Shown here piece after piece: positions 7,665 through 16,615 of a stretch of DNA of 64,000 nt. The notes beneath the pieces were generated by a model that was not told where the DNA came from, ran no database searches, and saw nothing but the letters and a program-made list of their open reading frames with translations. Source of the stretch: Gimesia fumaroli (GTDB lineage: Bacteria; Planctomycetota; Planctomycetia; Planctomycetales; Planctomycetaceae). The DNA is taken from positions 4,191,164 through 4,255,163 of the forward strand of contig NZ_CP037452.1 in the NCBI RefSeq assembly GCF_007754425.1, read 5' to 3'. The position numbers were made by a program, and so were the translations under genes. How positions within the stretch are numbered: position 1 is the first letter of the stretch; each line of letters opens with the position of its first letter.

Positions 7665-9596
7665 ATGAAACGAACAGCGATCCTCTCCGCTCTGACCCTG
7701 ATTTTATTCTCGTTTTCCCTGCAGGTACTAATGTCAGCGAATCAGCCACAACCTGCGAAAATCAAATTAAGCCCGGAAACAGAAGCGCGCTGTCTGGAAG
7801 TACTGCGGGAAGCCATTCGCAGCGATGAGTTCTGGCCTTCCATGCACGCGGCCGAAGCACTCACGCTCGCTGGTAAGGGTGCTGAAGTACGTGCCATTGT
7901 GGAACCAAAACTGAAGACGGAAAAAGACGATCAACATCGCTGCGGCCTCGCCCGGGAACTGGTACGCGCCGGCGACCGCTCCAAAGCGGCAATCATGTTC
8001 CAGATTCTGGCAGGCAAAGATCCGCACGGACACGTACATGCCTGCGAATCGTTATACAAAGTCAATGAGCTGGGCGATGGCGTTTTGATCCGTGAAGCAA
8101 TGAAGTCAGAGAATCCCAAAAAAGCCATGATGGCAGCCGCCCTGCTCTGTCGCTGGGGAAATCCGGAGGCATTTAAAGTAGTTCGAAAGTATTTGAATGA
8201 TCCTGACGTGAGCATTGCCGCCACTGCAGCCTGGATCATTGCCCGTGTGGGAGACAAACAGGACATCCCCGCTCTGAAAGCAAACCTGAAACGAACCGAT
8301 GATCCGTTTCAGCGCGCGTATTTCGAAACCGCACTGGCCATGCACGGCGATCCGGAAGGTTTACAGGCAATTCAAAGGAACCTCTCCAGCGATAACGCGG
8401 CCGTCAAAACCTATTCCGCGATCTTTGCCGGCGAAGCAGGTGCCAGCAATCTGAAAGAAAAACTGAAGAAACAACTTAATGACGAGAATCTCGACGCGCG
8501 TGTCCGTGCCGCACAGGCACTGGTTGTCCTGGCTAAAAAAGATCAGTATCCCAAAAACGAAATCGTCGTGAACGATGTTTACGAATTTTCAAAGGAACAC
8601 CCTCGCTATAGTGAAGGCTCGATTCTGCCTTTAAAGGATGGCACTCTGCTCTACGCTACAACGCAGTTCATCGGCAGCGGTTCCGACTTCGCTACCGCCC
8701 GAATTATTGCAAAAAAATCAACCGACGGCGGGAGAACCTGGAGCAAACCGCATGTCTTGCAGGAGAATACCGGAAAGAAAAACGTCATGTCGGCCACGCT
8801 GCGTTACCTGGCAGGACCAATGCACGAAAAACGCCCTATTGGATTATTCTACCTCAAGAAAAATACACTCTCCGATCTGAAAGCATTTCTGAAAGTCTCC
8901 CACGACAATGGAAAAACATTTGGATCGCCGATTGAAATCACTGCTCCCCCCGGCTATCACGTGATGAACAACGACCGGATTACGATTCTCTCATCGGGCC
9001 GCTGGCTGGCACCGGTCGCTTCAACTGCCGATGTGCAGAAGTCAAATCATTTTGTCTCGACCTGTTTCATTTCGGATGATCTGGGAAAAACCTGGCGTCA
9101 ATCCAAAGGAAGCGTCGATTACGCAAAACGGGGCGCGATGGAACCGGAAGTCTTTGAATTAAAGGACGGCAAGGTGCTGATGCTCTTCCGCACTCAGTCC
9201 GGTCACATTGGTTCCAGTATTTCCAGTGACGGCGGAGATCACTGGGGCAAACCGGGTTTCTGGGGCGTGCGAGCGCCTGAAGCCCCTGCCACTCTCCGCC
9301 GCATTCCTTCGACTGGGGATTTGATGTTGATCTGGAACGACAACTTTGAACCGGGCGCAGGCCACAGCGGCAAACGTACGCCGCTCACCGTTGCCATCAG
9401 CGATGATGAAGGTGAGACCTGGAAGCACAAAAAGAACCTGGAAACCGATCCAGAACACACGTATTCCTACATCAGTCTGACGTTCCATCAAGGGAGAGCC
9501 ATCATGAGCTATTACGTCGGCGATGCCGACCATAAAATCTCATCCCGCTTCCGCTCCATTCCGCTGGCCTGGTTCTACCAGCCTGAGTCAGATTAA
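7665..9596 (+). CDS. Secreted HEAT-repeat/sialidase-like (BNR) protein
   Basis: The 643-aa protein has a signal peptide (MKRTAILSALTLILFSFSLQVLMSA) and two parts. Residues ~35-285 are alpha-helical HEAT-like repeats (ARCLEVLREAIRSDEFWPSMHAAEAL, then NPKKAMMAAALLCRWGNPEAFKVV and VSIAATAAWIIARVGD). Residues ~300-640 form a sialidase-type six-bladed propeller with Asp-boxes such as STDGGRTWS, SHDNGKTFG, SDDLGKTWR, SSDGGDHWG and SDDEGETWK. Sialidase-fold enzymes release sialic acid or act on related sugars; many planctomycete members are only called exo-alpha-sialidase by similarity. The arginine triad was not mapped. It follows the NHL-propeller gene closely and converges with a PQQ-propeller gene only 9 bp away. 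Confidence 0.85.
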   Translation: MKRTAILSALTLILFSFSLQVLMSANQPQPAKIKLSPETEARCLEVLREAIRSDEFWPSMHAAEALTLAGKGAEVRAIVEPKLKTEKDDQHRCGLARELVRAGDRSKAAIMFQILAGKDPHGHVHACESLYKVNELGDGVLIREAMKSENPKKAMMAAALLCRWGNPEAFKVVRKYLNDPDVSIAATAAWIIARVGDKQDIPALKANLKRTDDPFQRAYFETALAMHGDPEGLQAIQRNLSSDNAAVKTYSAIFAGEAGASNLKEKLKKQLNDENLDARVRAAQALVVLAKKDQYPKNEIVVNDVYEFSKEHPRYSEGSILPLKDGTLLYATTQFIGSGSDFATARIIAKKSTDGGRTWSKPHVLQENTGKKNVMSATLRYLAGPMHEKRPIGLFYLKKNTLSDLKAFLKVSHDNGKTFGSPIEITAPPGYHVMNNDRITILSSGRWLAPVASTADVQKSNHFVSTCFISDDLGKTWRQSKGSVDYAKRGAMEPEVFELKDGKVLMLFRTQSGHIGSSISSDGGDHWGKPGFWGVRAPEAPATLRRIPSTGDLMLIWNDNFEPGAGHSGKRTPLTVAISDDEGETWKHKKNLETDPEHTYSYISLTFHQGRAIMSYYVGDADHKISSRFRSIPLAWFYQPESD

Positions 9597-9605
9597 GGAA
9601 CGAAC

Positions 9606-10883
9606 TTACTTTCCGATGCAGTACAACATTTCCTGACGTTTACTATCGATTTCTTCTGAAACCCGCATGAAGATCCGGCTGTCACAAAACGTCGGTGTGG
9701 CGAAGACTTCCGTTCCCAGTTTATTTTCTGCCAGCAGTTCGAATTTGTTGGGATTCGCCTTGAAAATGTAAGTCTCGCCCCCTTCGTTGGTCACATAAAT
9801 CCGGTCTCCTACCAGAACGGGTGACGAGCTGAACGTGCCGCCCAGGCGTCCCTTCCAGACCTGTTTGCCGGTCTTCACGTCCCAGCAGATGGCCACGCCG
9901 TTATCGGTGACTGAAAAGATGTGGTCTCCTTTGATCAACATTGAAGGCACATACATGCGGGTACTATTTTCCCAGACCACTTCTCCCGAACCGTCGGCTT
10001 TGACGGCTGCCATATGATTTTTAGGATAACCGCCACTGGTCAGTATCAGTTCTCCATTGGTCACCGTGGACGTCACACATTCCGTTGTCGCGCCTTCAAT
10101 CTCCCACAGTTTTTTCCCGGTGAGCGGTTCGATGCCCGTTACCAGATCACAGCCCGTCATCAGGACCTGTTCTTTGCCAGCGACATTCAGAATGATCGGC
10201 GATGGATAATTGGGTGTTTTGGGACGATCAATTTTCCAGACAACTGAACCATCGGCCCGATTCAGGGCAGCCACTGCACCGCCCCCTTTATTATCAGCCG
10301 ACACAATTACCAGTGAATCATAAATCGCCGGTGAAGAACCATAGCCTTGATGAATAATATAATCCGTGATTTTCGTTTGCCACAATTGTTTACCATCCAA
10401 AGACAACGCCGTCGTATACGCGGCTCCATCATTAATGAAATTGATAAATAATCGTTTGCCGTCACAGGCAACAGTCGATGAAGCATGCGTCGACTTTTTA
10501 TTCCCCTTCTTACTGAACCCCCCTTTGTGAATGATCGTTTTCCAGACCTGTTTTCCCGTCGCGCGATCATAGCAGAGAACAAACTGTGTTTCCGTTTCCG
10601 TATCTGCTGAAGCCAGATAGATCCGATTACCGACCACCGTGGGCGAACTATAGCCCCGTCCAGGAACCGGAGTCTTCCAGATGATGTTTTCGGTCTCACT
10701 CCATTTTAACGGCGGATTCTGATTCGGGTTTGCAATTCCATTCCGTTGCGGCCCACGCCACCATGGCCAATCCGTCGATTTCACTTTAATCGAAGCTGTA
10801 GATACCACCTGCTTTTCGCCCGCGGATAATAAGGCCGGCTGACAGAATATCAAGGTCAGACAAACAACGAGAAACCGATTCAT
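9606..10883 (-). CDS. Secreted PQQ-like beta-propeller protein (BamB-like)
   Basis: The 425-aa start at 10883 is chosen because it begins directly with a signal peptide (MNRFLVVCLTLIFCQPALLSAG); an upstream in-frame ATG at 10928 adds an unlikely leader. The body is an eight-bladed quinoprotein-type propeller with repeated tryptophan docking motifs: WPWWRGPQRNGIA, ATGKQVWKTII, LDGKQLWQTKITD, ADGSVVWKIDRP, LTGKKLWEIEG and KTGKQVWKGRLGG. Planctomycetes have many such proteins; most are probably periplasmic scaffolds rather than PQQ dehydrogenases, because no dehydrogenase catalytic Asp context is evident. It converges with the sialidase-like gene. Another member of the family lies at 59535-60854. 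Confidence 0.85.
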   Translation of the reverse strand: MNRFLVVCLTLIFCQPALLSAGEKQVVSTASIKVKSTDWPWWRGPQRNGIANPNQNPPLKWSETENIIWKTPVPGRGYSSPTVVGNRIYLASADTETETQFVLCYDRATGKQVWKTIIHKGGFSKKGNKKSTHASSTVACDGKRLFINFINDGAAYTTALSLDGKQLWQTKITDYIIHQGYGSSPAIYDSLVIVSADNKGGGAVAALNRADGSVVWKIDRPKTPNYPSPIILNVAGKEQVLMTGCDLVTGIEPLTGKKLWEIEGATTECVTSTVTNGELILTSGGYPKNHMAAVKADGSGEVVWENSTRMYVPSMLIKGDHIFSVTDNGVAICWDVKTGKQVWKGRLGGTFSSSPVLVGDRIYVTNEGGETYIFKANPNKFELLAENKLGTEVFATPTFCDSRIFMRVSEEIDSKRQEMLYCIGK

Positions 10884-11239
10884 GGGTGTGCTTTCTAAAG
10901 GAAGGACAGCTTGGAGGAAACGGGACATTGACGTGAATCAATCTCAGAGAACGCAATTTATTGTAAACGCTCTGATATCAACCGCAAGCGCAGTCAGACT
11001 GTCCCCCTGAGAAAATAAGCACCCGTGCAGGAATAACAGAGGATTTTAACTCAGTTTAAGCACATCTCAAGCATTAACCTCTGCCTCTTTACATCGCGTT
11101 TAAAAAACTTCCCCCCGAATTTATTGCTTGATCCACAGGTTCAGATTGATACCTTAGAGTGAAATTCATGGCATTTCATTATTTATAACTTATCTTCGTT
11201 TTCCCGATGTTGCTTCTCCTTCGCTAGATTGGAAATCCG
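10884..11239. other. Divergent intergenic region, nothing recognised
   Basis: This is the spacer between divergent starts of the PQQ-propeller gene (minus) and the hypothetical gene at 11240 (plus). It must hold both promoters, but no clear elements, repeats or short genes were seen. Confidence 0.5.
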
Positions 11240-12370
11240 ATGTTAACGATCCTCTATGTCGCTCTGGGTGTGATTCTCGGTTTTGTGATTCTCATCCTGA
11301 TTATCTGGTTTTGGCTGAAATATAAATTCCGTAAGTTCACGTCCCGATTTGCGGAAGAACTAGCGGACGCATTCAAAAATGCAGGCGGCTTTGCTCCCCC
11401 ATTACGTATCGACCTCGAACCAATGGACGAACCGGAATGGACCGATAGCGAAAAAATAGCAATGCTCTCTGCCGCTCTGAATGAGGCAGGCTATGCACCA
11501 GATGGACTTTATGAAGCCTATGCCCCAGTTCATATTAAGATTCAGGGATTCAAAAACAGAAATCTGCCTGGTTTTGCAGCCCTTTATGAAATAGACCAGA
11601 TCGGCGCGATTCATCTGGATCTGGTTTGCGAATATTCTGATGGCACACATGTCACGGTCAGCACGGCTCCTGACGACGGCATGGACCATCCGGAATTCTC
11701 AACAATGATTCGCCTGTCCCACCTGGACCTTTCCAAACCAGAACAGGTTCAGGAGCTCTACCAACGGATGCAGGAAGAAATCAACGGAAAAACGATGGTC
11801 GACCAGACGAACCGATCATTTGAAGAGGTCTTCGAAAATTCCTGGGCACGCTCTATGGACTGGCGTATCGAACGCGGTGGCATCACGACCGCAGAAATCA
11901 TCCGGGTTGCTGAAATCAATGGTCAACCAAAACCATCGCAAGAAGAAATTGAAGTGGCAAAATTTCCCTGGAAGGAACAGATCGACTCTTTCATTACAGA
12001 CCAGATTCGCAAAAGCTACCTTAAAAACACAAACATGTCGGGTGATGAATGGGAAGAAACACTCGATCGCTTAGTCATTGTTCACGAAAAATCAGACCCC
12101 ACGCGTTTGATTTCAGAGCTGGCAGACATCATCACATATGACAATGACCTGGATGAGGAGGAAGAGGACGGTGAAGATCCCTACTTAAAAATGGAGCACC
12201 AGTTGAAAGCCGTCTTTGATTCGGAACCGTCCGTTATTGATGGTTTCCGCAAGGCGATGGAATTACTGCCTCCCAGAAAAGAATATACACATCACGGCTC
12301 TACCGAAACTCCGTGGAGAAGCGAAGTGTACCTCTCTCCTAATTTCTATGATGACGAAAACGATTTTTAA
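11240..12370 (+). CDS. Hypothetical membrane-anchored acidic protein
   Basis: I do not recognise this 376-aa protein. It begins with one strong transmembrane helix (residues ~3-27, ILYVALGVILGFVILILIIWFW) followed by a basic stop (KYKFRKF), suggesting an N-terminal anchor with the remaining ~340 residues in the cytoplasm. The soluble part is strongly acidic, with a run DLDEEEEDGEDP near residue 315, and contains no Cys-pair or nucleotide-binding motif. LNEAGYAPDGLYEAYAP and the following strands look like a compact alpha/beta domain. It lies alone between divergent and downstream genes with no obvious operon partner. It has normal coding character and a clear start at 11240. Confidence 0.75.
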   Translation: MLTILYVALGVILGFVILILIIWFWLKYKFRKFTSRFAEELADAFKNAGGFAPPLRIDLEPMDEPEWTDSEKIAMLSAALNEAGYAPDGLYEAYAPVHIKIQGFKNRNLPGFAALYEIDQIGAIHLDLVCEYSDGTHVTVSTAPDDGMDHPEFSTMIRLSHLDLSKPEQVQELYQRMQEEINGKTMVDQTNRSFEEVFENSWARSMDWRIERGGITTAEIIRVAEINGQPKPSQEEIEVAKFPWKEQIDSFITDQIRKSYLKNTNMSGDEWEETLDRLVIVHEKSDPTRLISELADIITYDNDLDEEEEDGEDPYLKMEHQLKAVFDSEPSVIDGFRKAMELLPPRKEYTHHGSTETPWRSEVYLSPNFYDDENDF

Positions 12371-12538
12371 TACTACCTCACTACAGCTCGTCCCTTGGTT
12401 TTGCTGATATGCTCTCAAGCGGAAAGATTCTCAAGGCAGCATCAATAACGCTTGATGTATCATTCTTCCAATTGGTACGATGGAACCAATATCGCGTGTA
12501 AACAATCCATTCCAGCATCCCCTTAGAGGAGAACCGTT

Positions 12539-13825
12539 ATGAGCAACGTCAACCGTCGCACGTTTATGGGAGCATCTCTTATCTGGGTGGGAGCATCGGC
12601 ACTGGGACAGGCCGCAGTTTCTGCTAACGAAAAAGTCAATGTGGCACTCGTCGGCTGTGGTGGTCGCGGGCGCGGGTTGGGAAGCTGGTTCTCAAAACTG
12701 CCCGACAGTCAACTGGTCGCAGTTTGCGATCCCGATCAAAGCCGCAGTGGCCAGATGGCAGATCAGATCGAAAAATCGGGCGCCAAACGCCCCAGGCTGG
12801 TAGAAGATTTTCGCTCGCTCCTTGACGGAAATGAAATCGATGCGATTGTCATTGCTACCCCCGATCATTGGCACACGCCAGCCGCGATCCTCGCCTGTCA
12901 GGCCGGGAAAGACGTGTATGTCGAAAAGCCCTGCTCTCACAATATCCATGAAGGACGGCAGTTGGTAAATGCCGCCCGTAAATATAAACGTGTGGTCCAG
13001 CATGGTACCAACCTGCGATCGACCCCCGTCTACGAAAAAGCCTGGAAACAGATTCAGGACGGCGTGATCGGCAAAGTGAAAATGGTTAAAGCCATCAACA
13101 ATCAACGCCGTGCCCTTTATCCCCCCCGCCCGAACGAACCCGTTCCCCAAGGAGTCAACTATGATCTCTGGCTGGGGCCTGCTCAAAAACGACCGTTCAA
13201 CCGCAACTGTTTTCATACATCCTGGCACTGGAACTGGGATTTTGGAACCGGCGACATCGGCAATGACGGCGTGCATCAAATTGATATCGGACGCTGGGGC
13301 ATGAATCTGAAAGCACCGAATGCGGTCTCCTGCAGTGCCGCCAAACTCGGCTCGAAAGGAGATGCCCAGGAAACGCCTGACACCATGGTCGTGACCTGGG
13401 AATACGATGACCTGCTCTACGTCTACGAACAACGCGATTTCACCCCGTATCGTATGCAGGCACATCGCTACGATAACGACAACATCTTTTACGGCGATAA
13501 AGGCTTCATGATGGTCGATCGATCGGGCTATCGCATCTTCTTCAAACACGAACGGGGCCCCGCTTTCGAACAGAAGTGGCAGGACACACCTACACATTAT
13601 CAAAACTTTATTGATTGCGTGAAAACCAGAAATTCACAAAACCTGCTGGCAGAAATTGAAGAGGGACACTACTCGGCCCTGCTCAGCCACCTCGGAAACA
13701 TTTCGTATCGCACCGGTCGACGTCTGGTATTTGATCCCCAAACCGAAACGTTCCCGGAAGATAAAGACGCCAACCAGTATCTGACGCGTGACTATCGGGA
13801 CGGCTTCGAACTGCCGCAGGTTTAA
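12539..13825 (+). CDS. Gfo/Idh/MocA-family oxidoreductase, Tat-exported
   Basis: The 428-aa protein starts with a twin-arginine-type leader (NRRTFMGASLIWVGASALGQAAVSA), so it is probably exported after folding with its cofactor. The Rossmann domain is typical: VNVALVGCGGRGRG (GxGxxG) near residue 35, AVCDPD at the end of beta-2, DAIVIATPDHWH and YVEKPCSHN (the EKP motif). The C-terminal domain shows DIGNDGVHQIDIGRWGM, which carries the catalytic His. Family members oxidise or reduce sugars and inositols with NAD(P), and Tat-exported versions are abundant in planctomycetes. GAGGAGAACCGTT precedes the ATG. A second family member starts 51 bp downstream and is likely co-transcribed. Confidence 0.92.
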   Translation: MSNVNRRTFMGASLIWVGASALGQAAVSANEKVNVALVGCGGRGRGLGSWFSKLPDSQLVAVCDPDQSRSGQMADQIEKSGAKRPRLVEDFRSLLDGNEIDAIVIATPDHWHTPAAILACQAGKDVYVEKPCSHNIHEGRQLVNAARKYKRVVQHGTNLRSTPVYEKAWKQIQDGVIGKVKMVKAINNQRRALYPPRPNEPVPQGVNYDLWLGPAQKRPFNRNCFHTSWHWNWDFGTGDIGNDGVHQIDIGRWGMNLKAPNAVSCSAAKLGSKGDAQETPDTMVVTWEYDDLLYVYEQRDFTPYRMQAHRYDNDNIFYGDKGFMMVDRSGYRIFFKHERGPAFEQKWQDTPTHYQNFIDCVKTRNSQNLLAEIEEGHYSALLSHLGNISYRTGRRLVFDPQTETFPEDKDANQYLTRDYRDGFELPQV

Positions 13826-13875
13826 TCATACAAAATTCTTCAACAACGAGCTTCCAATAGCGAGAAAGCAGATTC

Positions 13876-14916
13876 ATGGCAGACAAAGCAAAAGTAGCGC
13901 TCATTATAAGTGAAACGTCTGCGCATCTTGGCGCGTATTTTCCAGCTCTTGCTTCCTGTGAAGAGATCAGCGAAGTGATTCTCAGTGATGAAGGTCAAAA
14001 GCACGTCGCGTCAGCCCGCCAGAAACTGGGCGATAAACTCACGCGCGTGTATAACAGCCCTCAGGAACTGTTCAAAAAAGAAAAACCGGACATGGCGTTG
14101 ATCACCCTCGAAGCCGGCAAGGCTCCCGCAGCCATTGATCTCGCGCTGGAACATGGCTGCCCCGTCTTTGCCGAAAAACCCGCCTGCACGAATATAGATG
14201 CCTTTGAAGCGTTGGTTCAGAAAGCAGACTCGAAACATCTCAATTTAATGCTGGCACTCGCAAACCGCAACAATCCTGAAGTCAAAGCCGCCCGCCGGAT
14301 GATCCGCAAAGGAACATTCGGAAAAATTTACGGCATCGAACTCAATTTCATCGCCGATCAGACTCGCTTAACGAGTAAAAGCTATCAGGCCGGCTGGTTC
14401 GCACAAAAAAAACGTGCTGGTGGCGGTCACCTGATCTGGCTCGGCATTCACTGGCTCGACCTGGGAATGTATATCACCGATTCCAAAATCACCGATGTCA
14501 GCGGCTTTATCACCAATATCGGCGGGCAACCAATCGACGTGGAAGATTCAGCGGCCCTCAGTCTGAAATTTGACAAAGGCTTTCTGGGCACAATGACTTC
14601 AGGTTATTACATCAATCGGGGCAAACAGTCACTGATTAAAATCTGGGGGTCCAAAGGCTGGCTGGAAATGGATTACTCCACCGGTAAATATCTGCAATGG
14701 TCACTCTATGCTGACAAACCGGGAACCGTACATAAATTTGAGGAGCCGATTCAACCACGCGGCTATTCACCGTGTGTCCATGCCGCCGTCAGATCTGTGC
14801 TGGATAAAGAACCGCCCACACTCGACAGCCACGATAGTCTGCAGGTATTACGCACGATCTACGCCGCCTATAAAGCAGCCGAAACAGGACAAAGCCAGAG
14901 CATTCGCGTCGATTAA
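13876..14916 (+). CDS. Gfo/Idh/MocA-family oxidoreductase, cytosolic
   Basis: The 346-aa protein lacks a signal peptide. The EKP motif is present as VFAEKPACTN near residue 98 and the C-terminal domain has GGGHLIWLGIHWLDLGMYI with the likely catalytic His. The nucleotide-binding start (VALIISETSAHLGAYFPAL) does not carry a standard GxGxxG loop, so cofactor binding may be unusual or weakened; this is the notable feature of the protein. It follows the Tat-exported family member by 51 bp and converges with the sulfatase at 14940, suggesting a joint role in sugar breakdown. The substrate is unknown. Confidence 0.85.
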   Translation: MADKAKVALIISETSAHLGAYFPALASCEEISEVILSDEGQKHVASARQKLGDKLTRVYNSPQELFKKEKPDMALITLEAGKAPAAIDLALEHGCPVFAEKPACTNIDAFEALVQKADSKHLNLMLALANRNNPEVKAARRMIRKGTFGKIYGIELNFIADQTRLTSKSYQAGWFAQKKRAGGGHLIWLGIHWLDLGMYITDSKITDVSGFITNIGGQPIDVEDSAALSLKFDKGFLGTMTSGYYINRGKQSLIKIWGSKGWLEMDYSTGKYLQWSLYADKPGTVHKFEEPIQPRGYSPCVHAAVRSVLDKEPPTLDSHDSLQVLRTIYAAYKAAETGQSQSIRVD

Positions 14917-14939
14917 ATTCAAACGTCGACCGGCATCGG

Positions 14940-16409
14940 TTACTTCTGCGTATAAGAATGCCCCAGATCATTCGTACGAATGTCTTTCAACTTCGCTGCC
15001 AGCCGTTCCTGAAACACAGCGACGGTCAACGCATATTCGGGTTTCCCAACCAGATTCGTAAACTGCTGTGGGTCCTTTTCCATATCGTACAGCTCAGCAC
15101 CGGCGGAAGCGTCTTCTTTGTATTGAATATAGGCCCAGCGATCATCACGCAACAGAAATCCACGATTTCCCTTCCCCCGCGGGTCCACACTAAAGGCAGC
15201 ATCACGCACGCGCAGGCTCGGATTATCCAAAAGGGGGGCGAGATTTTTGCCTTGAATATTTTCGGGAACCTTCAAACCACACAGGCTGCTTAGTGTGGGG
15301 TACAAATCGAGCAGTTCGGCGAGTGAATCACAAACCGCAGGTTTCTTGCCGGGCACACTGATAATCAACGGCACCTTCGCCGACTCTTCATGCAAACTGA
15401 CCTTAGCCCAGAAGTCATGTTCCCCCAGGTGATAGCCATGATCGCTGGTGAAAATCACAATCGTCTTATCTTCAATCCCCGCCCTCTTGAGTGCATCAAG
15501 TACCTTGCCAACCTGTGCATCCATATAAGCAACAGACGCCAGGTAACCGCCAACGGCTTTCTTCTGCCGCCGCAAATCCATTTTCATGTTCACGCTGGTT
15601 TTATAATTGATGCCAAATTTCGGAATGTCGTCCCAGTCGCCCGGATATTTTTCAGGAAGAACGTGCTTACTGTAAGGCTTATAGGGTGGGTAATAAGACC
15701 GTGGTGCCACAAAAGGAACATGGGGTCTCACAAAGCCGACTCCCAGAAAAAACGGTTCGTCTTTGTGGGTCTCAATCAACTCTACTGCTTTCTTTGCAGT
15801 CTTGCCGTCGGAGTGCACCAGGTCATCACCGTCCGCTTCGACAACGACAAACGTATTGCCACCCACCGCAGGCTTTTTGCCATCGGGATTGTTTTCCAGC
15901 GTCTCCCCGTCGCCGGGCGCTTTCCATTCGGGCCCCTGGCTGTTAAATCGCTCCGCCCACGAGGCAGGATCGTCAGTGCCATTACTTCCTTTTTCAATGT
16001 CACCCGGCACTCCCATGTGATAAATCTTGCTGACGCGCGCCGTGTAGTAGCCGTTATTTTTAAAATGCTGTGACCAGGTTGCCCGGTCACCAATATAGGA
16101 TCTCGGACTGACATAACCAAAAGCCTTCGAGGCATGTGGATAATAGCCCGACATGAACGAAGCCCGGGAAGGACCACAATACGTGGCCTGGCAATAAGCG
16201 TGCGTAAAGCGCGTGCCCTTAGCGGCGATCGAATCGATATTAGGCGTTTGGCAGACCTTGTTCCCATAGCAGGAAAGGGCCGTCGAAGTCAGATCGTCCG
16301 AAATGATGAACAGCACATTATATTGAGGAGCGGCTGCTTGAGCAGTGTTTGAAAACGAAATAAGCCCCAAAAACAGGAAGGCAAAAAGCGGCAGGCAGGA
16401 TTTTTTCAT
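14940..16409 (-). CDS. Secreted sulfatase, iduronate-2-sulfatase-like
   Basis: The 489-aa protein has a signal peptide (CLPLFAFLFLGLISFSNTAQAA) followed by YNVLFIISDDL with calcium-binding Asp38-Asp39. The formylglycine signature is the canonical CGPSRAS with Cys78. HVPFVAPRSYYPPY, FTSDHGYHLGEHDFWAK and the C-terminal ELYDMEKDPQQFTNLVG are typical of the iduronate-2-sulfatase/choline-sulfatase branch. It should cleave sulfate from a uronic-acid- or sugar-containing polymer outside the cytoplasm. It converges with the Gfo/Idh/MocA pair, in line with a local sulfated-glycan degradation function, though that link is only by position. Confidence 0.92.
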   Translation of the reverse strand: MKKSCLPLFAFLFLGLISFSNTAQAAAPQYNVLFIISDDLTSTALSCYGNKVCQTPNIDSIAAKGTRFTHAYCQATYCGPSRASFMSGYYPHASKAFGYVSPRSYIGDRATWSQHFKNNGYYTARVSKIYHMGVPGDIEKGSNGTDDPASWAERFNSQGPEWKAPGDGETLENNPDGKKPAVGGNTFVVVEADGDDLVHSDGKTAKKAVELIETHKDEPFFLGVGFVRPHVPFVAPRSYYPPYKPYSKHVLPEKYPGDWDDIPKFGINYKTSVNMKMDLRRQKKAVGGYLASVAYMDAQVGKVLDALKRAGIEDKTIVIFTSDHGYHLGEHDFWAKVSLHEESAKVPLIISVPGKKPAVCDSLAELLDLYPTLSSLCGLKVPENIQGKNLAPLLDNPSLRVRDAAFSVDPRGKGNRGFLLRDDRWAYIQYKEDASAGAELYDMEKDPQQFTNLVGKPEYALTVAVFQERLAAKLKDIRTNDLGHSYTQK

Positions 16410-16615
16410 CTGTTTTCCTAATCAACGGAAGCAGGGAAACGGCGGGAGCTCTCTTGAGAGACGTCTATCCCATTCTATGGTTCTAGTTTCTGACCAACAA
16501 CTCATCAGTGGCTGTAAGGAATCACAGAATGCGTATCATTCATTGGATACGATCGACGCACACCTGTCAACACAATTGCTTCAAGAGCAAGAAACGAAAC
16601 ACGATGGCAATTTGC

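Noticed and set aside
12692-13603. 303-codon minus-strand frame
   Set aside because: It is the antisense of the well-supported Gfo/Idh/MocA gene, an effect of codon bias.
15390-16073. 227-codon plus-strand frame
   Set aside because: It is antisense to the iduronate-2-sulfatase-like gene, which has full catalytic motifs.
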